Shown here: positions 1 to 5,222 of the stretch, piece after piece
Numbering within the stretch: position 1 is the stretch's first letter
Layout: every line of letters begins with the position of its first letter
Source of the DNA: Nitrospinaceae bacterium
GTDB taxonomy: Bacteria; Nitrospinota; Nitrospinia; Nitrospinales; VA-1
DNA: 5,222 nucleotides
Direction of reading: 5' to 3'
NCBI GenBank assembly: GCA_016763735.1
Contig: JAESTE010000023.1
Location: forward strand, 1 to 5,222
Made by a program: the position numbers and the translations under genes
The notes under the pieces: model-generated
Database searches by the model: none
Seen by the model: only the letters and a program-made list of their open reading frames with translations
What the model was told of the DNA's origin: nothing

Positions 1-497
1 AGCATCCCGGCAAACTCGCCTTGCGCACCCGCTGCGGGTTGCAGGCTGACGTGGTCCATGCCACTTATTTCCTTGAGACATTCCTGCAACTCGTGCATCA
101 ATTGCAAGCTGCCTTGTGAGTCTTCATCGGCAGACATGGGGTGATGCGCTGCGAAACCGGGCAAGCGTGCCAGGGTTTCGTTGATTTTTGGGTTGTACTT
201 CATGGTGCATGATCCCAATGGATAAAAATTGGTATCGATGCTGAAATTCCATTGCGACAACCTTGTGTAATGGCGCACGACATCGAGTTCGGACAATTCT
301 GGAAGCTCTTCAATAGGATCGCGAATTTCATCTGGCGGTAGCAGGGTTTCCAGCTCGATTTTCGGCACATCGCAGGAGGGCAGGGAATAGGCCTTGCGAC
401 CAGGTGACCCCAACTCGAATATAACCGGTTCGTTGAAAATCAATCCGGCAGTTGCTATGTTTGAATTAGATGAAGTTTTATTTTGTTCGCTACTCAT
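1..497 (-). CDS. gcvPB: Glycine dehydrogenase (decarboxylating) subunit 2, N-terminal part (runs off left edge)
   Basis: P-protein of the glycine cleavage system, subunit 2 of the split (two-subunit) form. With GcvPA it decarboxylates glycine using PLP and passes the aminomethyl group to the lipoyl H-protein in the cytoplasm. The visible 165 codons start at ATG 497 and are open to the window edge. Family hallmarks seen in the translation: VVRHYTRLSQWNFSIDT at residues 73-89, FYPLGSCTMKYNPKINE at 91-107, LPGFAAHHP at 112-120, and GMDHVSLQPAAGAQGEFAG at 146-164. The PLP-binding lysine would lie downstream, outside the window. The N-terminal ~18 residues are Ser/Asn-rich and look longer than the usual family start, but no other ATG occurs before residue 99. 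The ATG lies 5 nt after the stop of the upstream GT9 gene, and only a weak GAAAGA-like ribosome site precedes it, so translational coupling is likely. The identification is firm; the exact start is less so. Confidence 0.93.
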   Translation of the reverse strand, partial: MSSEQNKTSSNSNIATAGLIFNEPVIFELGSPGRKAYSLPSCDVPKIELETLLPPDEIRDPIEELPELSELDVVRHYTRLSQWNFSIDTNFYPLGSCTMKYNPKINETLARLPGFAAHHPMSADEDSQGSLQLMHELQECLKEISGMDHVSLQPAAGAQGEFAGM

Positions 498-502
498 GGA
501 TT

Positions 503-1558
503 TTAGTCTTTCAGAATTTCTTTGAGGGTGTTGATAACGGTTTCGGGCGTAAGAGTATCTTTATGCCTGTCATCGAGAACCACACTTGTTGGGTGCCTGG
601 GTCCCCAACGTTGGATTTCCCCATGCTTGAATATAACGCAAGCGGGTTTTTCAACTGCCGAGGCAAGGTGCATGATGCCCGTGTGGTTGCAAAAAAGAAG
701 ATCGCATTGTTGCATCAAAAGAGCAAGTTCTTTTACTTTCACCAGCGGCAATAATCGCGGTTTGAATTGCATTTTTGAAATATGGGATTCCAGTTCAGTT
801 TCTTCCCCCGGTCCATTTATCAACCAGATGTCGGCAATATTATTTTTTAGAATATGTTCTATGACAATCTGAAACTTTTCCCATTGCCAGCCCCATTCGA
901 CGACACGAGTTCCGGTTTTGACAAGAATCAGAGGCCGCAATTTTTTGGTGGAATTTATGATGCCTGCAACTTTTTGTTTTTCGCCATCATTAAAATAGAT
1001 TCGCGGCTGCTGGATAATTTGTGGTATCCCCATATGTTTTAGTAATGCCAGGTTATTTTCAATTTCGTGGCAGGGCAGGCCTTCGACAGGAAGTTGAATA
1101 TTGTATCCCCATGAACTTTGCGAATGACGATAACCAACATTTGTTGTGGCGTTCGCGCAAAGGGTGAAGAAGGTTGCCGTGGCACTAAATTTTTTGTTGA
1201 GTGTAATAGCGAGATCGAACTTCTCTTTACGCGATTGGCGAATGGCTCGCCAGAATCGCCTGCGTCGCATTAAAATAATTTTATGCAGATTTGGATTGTC
1301 TTCCAATATCCCCGCCTGGATGGGGTTCACCATCACAGTGATTTTTAAATGAGGAAAAGAACGCTTCAAAGATTCATAGACCGGTGTTGATAGAACAACG
1401 TCTCCCAGTCGGTCGGGACGAACTACCAGTACATTGGAAATTTTTGAAAAATCAACAGGGATGGGTGCAGGAGGAGCATTTCCTCCTGAAAATATCCGAA
1501 ATAGATTCCAAATAATTAGTTTAGCTTGATATTCAATGGACTTGAGGAATGGCTTCAT
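503..1558 (-). CDS. Glycosyltransferase family 9 (heptosyltransferase-like) protein with altered donor-site residues
   Basis: GT-B fold protein of the ADP-heptose:LPS heptosyltransferase family (GT9), expected to add a sugar to the LPS core on the cytoplasmic face of the inner membrane. Counting from a TTG at 1570 (355 aa), the N-terminal Rossmann motif VLVVRPDRLGDVVLSTP is at 47-63, with the catalytic-type Asp57. The C-terminal domain shows VKTGTRVVEWGWQWEKF at 217-233, INGPGEE at 251-257, FCNHTGIMHLASA at 293-305 and RWGPRHP at 321-327. Aligned to its neighbour at 1811-2902, the usual Lys is Trp226 and the usual Asp is His296. A basic stretch (MRRRRFWRAIRQSRK, 101-115) and an amphipathic N-terminus may touch the membrane. 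I prefer the in-frame ATG at 1558 (351 aa); neither start has a clear ribosome site. It follows the Trm112 gene by about 80 nt and precedes gcvPB by 5 nt. The family is certain; substrate and activity are open. Confidence 0.88.
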   Translation of the reverse strand: MKPFLKSIEYQAKLIIWNLFRIFSGGNAPPAPIPVDFSKISNVLVVRPDRLGDVVLSTPVYESLKRSFPHLKITVMVNPIQAGILEDNPNLHKIILMRRRRFWRAIRQSRKEKFDLAITLNKKFSATATFFTLCANATTNVGYRHSQSSWGYNIQLPVEGLPCHEIENNLALLKHMGIPQIIQQPRIYFNDGEKQKVAGIINSTKKLRPLILVKTGTRVVEWGWQWEKFQIVIEHILKNNIADIWLINGPGEETELESHISKMQFKPRLLPLVKVKELALLMQQCDLLFCNHTGIMHLASAVEKPACVIFKHGEIQRWGPRHPTSVVLDDRHKDTLTPETVINTLKEILKD

Positions 1559-1608
1559 ACGAAATGTCAATTGTTACGGAGCGGTTGTGCGATCCGGAGT
1601 AGAGCGAT

Positions 1609-1614
1609 ATTATA
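1609..1614 (-). promoter_or_regulatory. Candidate internal promoter -10 (TATAAT)
   Basis: An exact TATAAT reads on the minus strand in the ~80 nt gap between the Trm112 gene and the second GT9 gene, the largest gap in the leftward gene set. The -35 side is poor: TTAAGC at 18 nt spacing matches TTGACA at only three positions, and a better CTGACA is only 13 nt away. If real, it would give GT9 and gcvPB their own transcript with a leader of about 45 nt. The match could be chance in an AT-rich gap. Confidence 0.3.
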
Positions 1615-1639
1615 GAAAAGGTTTTTGTGTCAGCTTAAT

Positions 1640-1807
1640 TTAGAGAGGCAGGGCTTCGTCAATAAGCATGACGGGAATATCGTCTTTAATGGGATATCTC
1701 AAGCTACAGGGTTTGCAGTTGAGACTGTCTTCTTTTTCGCTCAGTTCAATATCGCCTTTGCATTTAGGGCAAACCAGAATATCCAGCAACTCTTTATCGA
1801 TTCCCAT
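1640..1807 (-). CDS. Trm112-family small zinc-ribbon protein (UPF0434/YcaR-like)
   Basis: A 55-residue protein of the Trm112 family. The sequence begins MGIDKELLDILVCPKCKGDI and ends in a PVMLID segment typical of the family. Four cysteines (C13, C16, C31, C34, as CPKC and CKPC) form the expected zinc ribbon, and the length is close to the usual bacterial ~60 residues. In eukaryotes and archaea Trm112 is an activating partner of methyltransferases acting on tRNA, rRNA and release factor; the bacterial role is less defined, and the gene is often found near lipid A or LPS genes such as lpxK. The ATG is 3 nt after the stop of the WaaC-like gene, and its GGAG ribosome site lies inside the last codons of that gene, so the two are probably translationally coupled. 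The gene is short and easily missed. Identification is strong; function is inferred only from the family. Confidence 0.9.
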   Translation of the reverse strand: MGIDKELLDILVCPKCKGDIELSEKEDSLNCKPCSLRYPIKDDIPVMLIDEALPL

Positions 1808-1810
1808 GAA

Positions 1811-2902
1811 TCACTCCACTTTATTATTGTTTTTTTGGTTGGATAGAACAGCTTCAAATACATCGTCTACGGTTACTTTCTGCATGCATTCATCGGTGCC
1901 CAAGGGGCATTTTCTTTTCCAACAAAAACTACAGGGAAGTATTTTATAAACCGTTTCGTGGTGCAACCCATACGCGCCGTTTCTTACCGGGTCCGTTGGC
2001 CCGAATAATGATACGGTGGGGATGCCTAATGCCGAGCAAAGATGAAGCGGCCCTGAGTCACAACTTACCAGTAGTTTGAGGTGTTTGTAAAGAGCTATAG
2101 ATTCCTGAATTGTGGTGGCTGGGGCGATCCAGCTTTTTTGCTTCATGGATGCCGCAATTTGTTTGGCTTTTTGTTCTTCTCCCGGTCCCCAGAGTAATAG
2201 TATGGAATAGCCCATCTCATCCGCAATGCGATCGGCTAATTTGGCGAACCGTTCCATCTGCCAAAGCTTGCTTTCGAATCCGGCTCCAGGGTTGATCCCC
2301 ACAATCGGTTTGGCGGTGAGCTCGGGATGGCTCTGGAAAAAGTCTTCGACTTTTTGCTCCTGAGCTTCAGGGATGGAAAGAGGAAACTGCTTCACTTCGT
2401 TTTGTATGCCCAATGCGGATTGCACCAGAGTCAGGTACATGTCGACCACATGAATTCCACTTGCCATATATGGGCCTTTTATATTGGTGAAGATGGAGCT
2501 GATTTTTTCCTTACAGTTTTTTCTGTGGAACCCAACTTTAGTTTTTGCTCCGCTCAACATCGTGATGATGCCGCTTTTAATCAGTCCATGAAAATCGAAA
2601 ACCACGTCAAATTTTTTCTGTCGAAGACTTTTTATTATTTGCAGGATTTCTTTGAAGGTCTCCCTGTTCCAGTTTTTGCGCCAAACTTTTGTGCGGATGG
2701 TGATAATTTCGTCGATGTCCGGATTGTTGTGCAAAAGTTCCTGATACCGTTCTTCGATCATCCACGCGATGAAAGCGTCAGGATATTCCTGTCGCAGGGT
2801 ACGGGGAACGGGTAAGGTGTGGACAACGTCCCCCAATGCGCTCAGTTTGATGATAAGAATTTTTTTTGGGCTTTGTGAACTTTTTGAGCTCTTTGACTTC
2901 AT
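1811..2902 (-). CDS. waaC: Lipopolysaccharide heptosyltransferase, WaaC/RfaC-like (GT9)
   Basis: 363-residue GT-B glycosyltransferase of family GT9, most like heptosyltransferase I, which transfers L-glycero-D-manno-heptose from ADP-heptose to the Kdo of lipid A at the cytoplasmic face of the inner membrane. N-terminal domain: ILIIKLSALGDVVHTLP at 15-31 with Asp25 as the likely catalytic base, and VVFDFHGLIKSG at 100-111, characteristic of WaaC-type enzymes. C-terminal domain: INPGAGFESKLWQMERF at 203-219 with donor-site Lys212, LLLWGPGEE at 235-243, SCDSGPLHLCSALG at 280-293 with Asp282, and LFGPTDP at 299-305. A Cys cluster (C324, C327, C332, C339) follows, as in many heptosyltransferases with a PCxxCWKRxCP segment. 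The first 14 residues are Ser/Lys-rich and low in complexity; no other ATG precedes the Rossmann motif. It starts 13 nt after the PAP2 stop, without a canonical ribosome site. All expected residues are present. Family certain; heptosyltransferase I rather than II is an inference. Confidence 0.88.
   Translation of the reverse strand: MKSKSSKSSQSPKKILIIKLSALGDVVHTLPVPRTLRQEYPDAFIAWMIEERYQELLHNNPDIDEIITIRTKVWRKNWNRETFKEILQIIKSLRQKKFDVVFDFHGLIKSGIITMLSGAKTKVGFHRKNCKEKISSIFTNIKGPYMASGIHVVDMYLTLVQSALGIQNEVKQFPLSIPEAQEQKVEDFFQSHPELTAKPIVGINPGAGFESKLWQMERFAKLADRIADEMGYSILLLWGPGEEQKAKQIAASMKQKSWIAPATTIQESIALYKHLKLLVSCDSGPLHLCSALGIPTVSLFGPTDPVRNGAYGLHHETVYKILPCSFCWKRKCPLGTDECMQKVTVDDVFEAVLSNQKNNNKVE
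1814..1817 (-). promoter_or_regulatory. Ribosome binding site of the Trm112 gene
   Basis: GGAG on the minus strand, 6 nt before the ATG at 1807. It overlaps the final Val-Glu codons of the upstream heptosyltransferase gene, which supports both the reality of the small gene and coupling to its neighbour. Confidence 0.7.
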
Positions 2903-2915
2903 GGTACAAGGCCGG

Positions 2916-3455
2916 TCAGGGTTTTATATATTGTAATATCCTGCCATAAACACGATAACCCAGATAACCCATGCAGGTTCCTAAAATGGCTCCACCTAAT
3001 ACATCGCTGGGGTAATGCACTCTTAAATAAACTCTTGAGTAGCAAACGAGCAACGCGAAAGCAAAAACCAGTAGGGTGGTATTGCGAAAGCAGAGGCTCA
3101 AGAGAGTTGCTGCCGCAATTGAATTTGCTGCATGGTTGGAAGGAAATGAAAAACTGTTGGAACAACTGACAATACCTATGATGTCTGGTGGCAGAACATG
3201 GCAAGGGCGAAGCCGCTCGATGCCTTCTTTTAAAATGTTATGGCCTATGGCATCGGCCAGACCGATGGCGATGCCAGCAGCAACAAGGAAAGCGAGCCCG
3301 CGATGCTTATATACTACGAGAAGGGCAATAGCACAGGCAATCCCGGCACCATAAAAGTTTTCTTTTATGGTAACAAACAGCATGAACTTGTCCATCATTC
3401 GGGATTGAAAATGCTGGTTGATCCAGTAGAATAGCGAAAGGTCTAAATCGAGGAT
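2916..3455 (-). CDS. PAP2-family lipid phosphatase, probable ATC start
   Basis: Integral-membrane phosphatase of the PAP2 (type 2 phosphatidic acid phosphatase) superfamily, which removes phosphate from lipid phosphates or diphosphates such as undecaprenyl diphosphate, phosphatidylglycerophosphate or lipid A. The three signature motifs are intact. With 179-residue numbering: KEGIERLRP at 76-84, FPSNHA at 104-109 (Asn for the common Gly), and SRVYLRVHYPSD at 140-151 with catalytic His147 and Asp151. Several hydrophobic segments lie between them. The first in-frame ATG is at 3398 and lacks a ribosome site, but the frame stays open upstream and encodes LDLDLSLFYWINQHF, a typical PAP2 N-terminus. 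No ATG, GTG or TTG exists in that stretch. An ATC at 3455 sits 8 nt after AAGGAA and is my chosen start. If 3398 were used the protein would be 160 aa and lack this segment. First gene of the leftward set; an envelope substrate is inferred from the neighbouring LPS gene. Confidence 0.85.
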   Translation of the reverse strand: MLDLDLSLFYWINQHFQSRMMDKFMLFVTIKENFYGAGIACAIALLVVYKHRGLAFLVAAGIAIGLADAIGHNILKEGIERLRPCHVLPPDIIGIVSCSNSFSFPSNHAANSIAAATLLSLCFRNTTLLVFAFALLVCYSRVYLRVHYPSDVLGGAILGTCMGYLGYRVYGRILQYIKP

Positions 3456-3463
3456 GGTGAGTG

Positions 3464-3469
3464 TTCCTT
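3464..3469 (-). promoter_or_regulatory. Ribosome binding site pointing to the ATC start of the PAP2 gene
   Basis: AAGGAA on the minus strand, 8 nt upstream of the in-frame ATC at 3453-3455. It is the only Shine-Dalgarno-like sequence between the promoter and the first ATG at 3398, and the protein segment that follows it resembles the family's N-terminus. It therefore decides the start in favour of ATC, or of a former ATG. Confidence 0.5.
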
Positions 3470-3497
3470 GTAAATAGGCGATAGAAGTAATGCTTGA

Positions 3498-3526
3498 AGT
3501 TTATGAGCCTTTACGCGTTGAGTCAA
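3498..3526 (-). promoter_or_regulatory. Sigma70-type promoter of the leftward gene set
   Basis: On the minus strand TTGACT (3521-3526, five of six consensus bases) is followed after exactly 17 nt by TAAACT (3498-3503, four of six). Transcription would begin near 3490, giving a leader of about 35 nt before the ATC start at 3455. The position directly upstream of the first leftward gene supports it. The -35 box is part of a 9-base palindrome, TTGA(C/G)TCAA (3518-3526), so a mirrored -35-like TTGAGT also faces the rightward genes. Confidence 0.6.
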
Positions 3527-3659
3527 CCCCCTTAGTGGCTTACTCTCGTGTGAGGGGATAGGAGTGGCCGATTAGTTAAAGGCTTGATTATGTTTTTAGG
3601 TTAGCGGGTATCGACAAATTGCTATTGGCGGCTCGTTGGGGCTCCATGCAGAATGGTAA
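3504..3659. other. Divergent intergenic region
   Basis: About 155 nt between the leftward promoter -10 and the start of the rightward DUF2064 gene. It holds the leftward -35 box and a short imperfect inverted repeat (CCCCTTA at 3528-3534 with TGAGGGG at 3551-3557, one G-U pair, 16 nt loop). I see no convincing rightward promoter. TTGAGT (3518-3523) with TACTCT 17 nt later (3541-3546) matches the -10 at only three positions, and TTGATT (3584-3589) has TATCGA only at 19 nt. I find no coding frame, RNA gene or riboswitch here. Confidence 0.5.
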
Positions 3660-4337
3660 ATGGAAAAATTAAAAGATAATGCGGTTATTTTGTTTGCGCG
3701 TGATCCTGTTCTGGGTCAGGTTAAAACCCGTTTGAGTTCTTCGCTTGACGATGAAACCATTCTAAGGCTTTATACCTGCTTTGTTGAGGACAGCCTGGAA
3801 AAAATCCGACAAGTGGACAATGCTGATTGCTTTGTCGGAATCTCGCCATCTAACCTTTCTGGGTTCTTTAACGGAATAGAGGGTTCTGATACGAGGCTGT
3901 TTATTCAGCAGGGAAAAGACCTGGGAGACAAAATGCGCCAGGCTTTTGTCGACCGCTTTGCTGATGGGTATAAAAAAGTGGCTATCATTGGGTCGGATAG
4001 CCCGTCTTTGCCAGTTTCATATATTAACGAAGCTTTAACATCAGATAAGGACCTGATGTTGGGTCCCAGTACCGATGGCGGGTACTATCTGATTGCAATG
4101 ACAGGCAAGGTTTCTGAGGTGTTTGGCGGCATTGCCTGGGGGACAGACCATGTTCTGGATGAAACCTTATACTGTGTAAAGAAAGCGGGTGTTTCTTTAG
4201 AGCTATTGCCAGTCTGGTACGATGTGGATTTACCAGAAGATTTGAAGTTTCTTAAAACGCATTTGGAACTTATTGCACAGTCAGATTTATGTGAAGGTGG
4301 CAAGACCAAAAATTTTCTTGATGAGATATCTTTTTAA
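3660..4337 (+). CDS. DUF2064 / TIGR04282-family glycosyltransferase-like protein
   Basis: 225-residue cytoplasmic protein with a GT-A/nucleotidyltransferase-like Rossmann fold. The family (TIGR04282, DUF2064) is named for a proposed role in arsenosugar biosynthesis, but many members occur without arsenic genes and their reaction is unproven. Motifs in order: ILFARDPVLGQVKTRL at 10-25 (the phosphate-binding KTRL signature), QQGKDLGDKMRQAF at 83-96, IIGSDSPSLP at 109-118 (acidic metal-site type), LMLGPSTDGGYYLIAM at 132-147, FGGIAWGTDHVLDETL at 155-170 and VDLPEDL at 189-195. The core looks complete, and the length is slightly above the ~200 residues I would expect. ATG 3660 is the only start that keeps the N-terminal strand; ATGs at 3646 and 3653 are out of frame, and the ribosome site is weak. 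hisD follows 18 nt downstream, so the two are probably cotranscribed. No arsenic methylation gene is visible. Family assignment firm, function uncertain. Confidence 0.87.
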   Translation: MEKLKDNAVILFARDPVLGQVKTRLSSSLDDETILRLYTCFVEDSLEKIRQVDNADCFVGISPSNLSGFFNGIEGSDTRLFIQQGKDLGDKMRQAFVDRFADGYKKVAIIGSDSPSLPVSYINEALTSDKDLMLGPSTDGGYYLIAMTGKVSEVFGGIAWGTDHVLDETLYCVKKAGVSLELLPVWYDVDLPEDLKFLKTHLELIAQSDLCEGGKTKNFLDEISF

Positions 4338-4338
4338 T

Positions 4339-4346
4339 AGAGGTGG
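4339..4346 (+). promoter_or_regulatory. Ribosome binding site of hisD
   Basis: AGAGGTGG lies 9 nt before the ATG at 4356, just after the stop of the preceding gene. It is a strong purine-rich match that fixes the hisD start and implies independent ribosome loading on a shared transcript. Confidence 0.7.
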
Positions 4347-4355
4347 TTTTTTAAA

Positions 4356-5222
4356 ATGAAAGTTTGCAAATTTTCGGACCCGGATTATCAGGATGCAGTG
4401 GATGCGTTAGTGAATCGATCTAATTTGGATTTATTCGTGCAGGATGAAACAGTCCGAAAAATCTTAAATGATGTGAAAGAGCAGGGTGATGCAGCGGTAT
4501 TGCAGTTGACACACCGATTTGATCGTCACACCCTGCCTTTGGAAAAAATCCGGGTGAGCGCAGAGGAGATAGCGGCAGCTTATAAAGATGTAAACCCAGA
4601 AGAGCTTGCCGCGCTCAAGGAAGCTGGAAAAAGAATTCGTCTGTTCCACGAAAGGCAAAAGCAGGATTCATGGACTTATGAAGAGGAAGGCGTCGTGCTC
4701 GGTCAGATGGTGCGACCGCTTGCAGTCGCGGGTATTTATGTTCCGGGCGGTAAGGCTTCTTATCCTTCATCGGTGTTGATGAATGCCATTCCTGCAAAGG
4801 TCGCCGGGGTAGAGCGGGTGGTAATGTGTTCGCCTTTTCCCGATGCCGAGACGCGACCGCATGTGTTGGTGGCGGCAGATCTGGCGGGGGTGTCAGAAAT
4901 TTACAAGGTGGGCGGTGCTCAGGCCATCGCTGCGATGGCCTTTGGCACAGATACGATCCCGCGTGTGGATAAAATTGTAGGGCCTGGAAATGTATATGTG
5001 GCTTTAGCGAAAAGGTTGGTTTTTGGAATCGTCGATATCGATATGATTGCCGGTCCCAGCGAGATATTGATTGTCGCAGATAGCTCAGCCAATCCGGCTT
5101 ACGTTGCCGCTGATCTGCTTTCTCAGGCAGAGCACGACGAAGATGCGGTTCCCATTCTGGTGACTCCAGATGCGGTGTTGGCTGAAAACGTCCGGCAGGA
5201 GTTGGAAAAACAGGTTAAAGTC
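4356..5222 (+). CDS. hisD: Histidinol dehydrogenase, N-terminal part (runs off right edge)
   Basis: Catalyses the last two steps of histidine biosynthesis, the NAD-dependent four-electron oxidation of L-histidinol to L-histidine, in the cytoplasm as a zinc-dependent homodimer. 289 codons are visible of a family length near 430. Motifs: VAGIYVPGGKASYPSSVLMN at 124-143, GGAQAIAAMAFGT at 186-198, VDKIVGPGNVYVALAKR at 204-220, DMIAGPSEILIVAD at 229-242 and DLLSQAEHDED at 253-263. Gln257 and His260 match the first two zinc ligands (Gln259 and His262 in E. coli numbering). The catalytic glutamate-histidine pair and the other ligands would lie beyond the window. ATG 4356 is preceded by a good AGAGGTGG site. 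Nothing visible is broken or unusual. Its partner upstream is the DUF2064 gene rather than hisG, so whether other his genes follow cannot be seen. Identification is very secure. Confidence 0.97.
   Translation, partial: MKVCKFSDPDYQDAVDALVNRSNLDLFVQDETVRKILNDVKEQGDAAVLQLTHRFDRHTLPLEKIRVSAEEIAAAYKDVNPEELAALKEAGKRIRLFHERQKQDSWTYEEEGVVLGQMVRPLAVAGIYVPGGKASYPSSVLMNAIPAKVAGVERVVMCSPFPDAETRPHVLVAADLAGVSEIYKVGGAQAIAAMAFGTDTIPRVDKIVGPGNVYVALAKRLVFGIVDIDMIAGPSEILIVADSSANPAYVAADLLSQAEHDEDAVPILVTPDAVLAENVRQELEKQVKV

Noticed and set aside
470..1352. Several plus-strand open frames opposite the GT9 gene (60-116 codons)
   Set aside because: They lie antisense to a well-supported GT9 gene, lack recognisable motifs and ribosome sites, and are read-outs of the opposite strand.
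1559..1570. TTG start for the GT9 gene at 1570
   Set aside because: The in-frame ATG at 1558 is only four codons downstream and neither start has a clear ribosome site, so the ATG is preferred; the TTG cannot be excluded.
1625..1949. Two plus-strand open frames across the Trm112 gene
   Set aside because: The minus strand here encodes a clear four-cysteine Trm112 protein; the plus-strand products show no family features.
2327..2815. A 162-codon plus-strand open frame
   Set aside because: It is entirely antisense to the conserved WaaC-like gene and has no recognisable domain.
2899..3204. A 101-codon minus-strand open frame
   Set aside because: It overlaps the PAP2 gene in another frame, and the PAP2 frame carries all three catalytic motifs.
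3076..3434. Two plus-strand open frames opposite the PAP2 gene
   Set aside because: They are antisense to a motif-complete gene and have no features of their own.
3528..3557. Imperfect inverted repeat CCCCTTA/TGAGGGG as a terminator or operator
   Set aside because: The stem is only 7 bp with a G-U pair and a 16 nt loop, has no T-run after it, and no gene ends here, so a terminator makes no sense; an operator is unsupported.
4085..4797. Minus-strand open frames opposite the DUF2064 and hisD genes
   Set aside because: They are shadows of two well-identified plus-strand genes.
1..5222. A novel defence, mobile or CRISPR-type system
   Set aside because: Every sizeable open frame with conserved features belongs to a known housekeeping or envelope family, and I see no repeat arrays, transposase, integrase or att-like duplications.

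Overview
The window looks like ordinary chromosomal DNA from a Gram-negative bacterium. Two GT9 (ADP-heptose:LPS heptosyltransferase-like) genes and a PAP2 lipid phosphatase imply a lipopolysaccharide envelope. The protein motifs (split glycine dehydrogenase subunit GcvPB, Cys-containing heptosyltransferase tail, DUF2064 protein) would fit the former Deltaproteobacteria or Nitrospinota-type lineages. This is an impression from motifs, not an identification. Base composition is moderate and looks even throughout, and there are no insertion sequences, tRNAs, rRNAs or CRISPR arrays.

Layout: two gene sets diverge from an intergenic region at about 3456-3659. Leftward (minus strand), in transcription order: a PAP2 phosphatase (2916-3455), a WaaC-like heptosyltransferase (1811-2902), a 55-residue Trm112-family zinc-ribbon protein (1640-1807), a second and atypical GT9 protein (503-1558), and the first 165 codons of gcvPB (1-497, running off the left edge). 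Apart from an ~80 nt gap before the second GT9 gene, spacings are 3-13 nt, so most of this probably forms one transcription unit. A good sigma70-type promoter (TTGACT, 17 nt, TAAACT) lies at 3498-3526. A perfect TATAAT at 1609-1614 may mark an internal promoter.

Rightward (plus strand): a DUF2064/TIGR04282 nucleotidyltransferase-fold protein (3660-4337), followed after 18 nt by the first 289 codons of hisD, histidinol dehydrogenase (4356-5222, running off the right edge).

Functionally, the leftward genes combine envelope work (lipid phosphate removal, inner-core sugar transfer) with a translation/methyltransferase accessory protein and glycine catabolism. The rightward genes combine a protein of uncertain role with histidine biosynthesis.

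I do not see an undescribed multi-gene system here. The two points most worth a second look are the PAP2 gene, whose conserved N-terminus, ribosome binding site and promoter all point to an ATC start codon (or an ATG-to-ATC mutation or assembly error), and the second GT9 protein, which has lost both the Lys and the Asp usually found in the nucleotide-sugar site.
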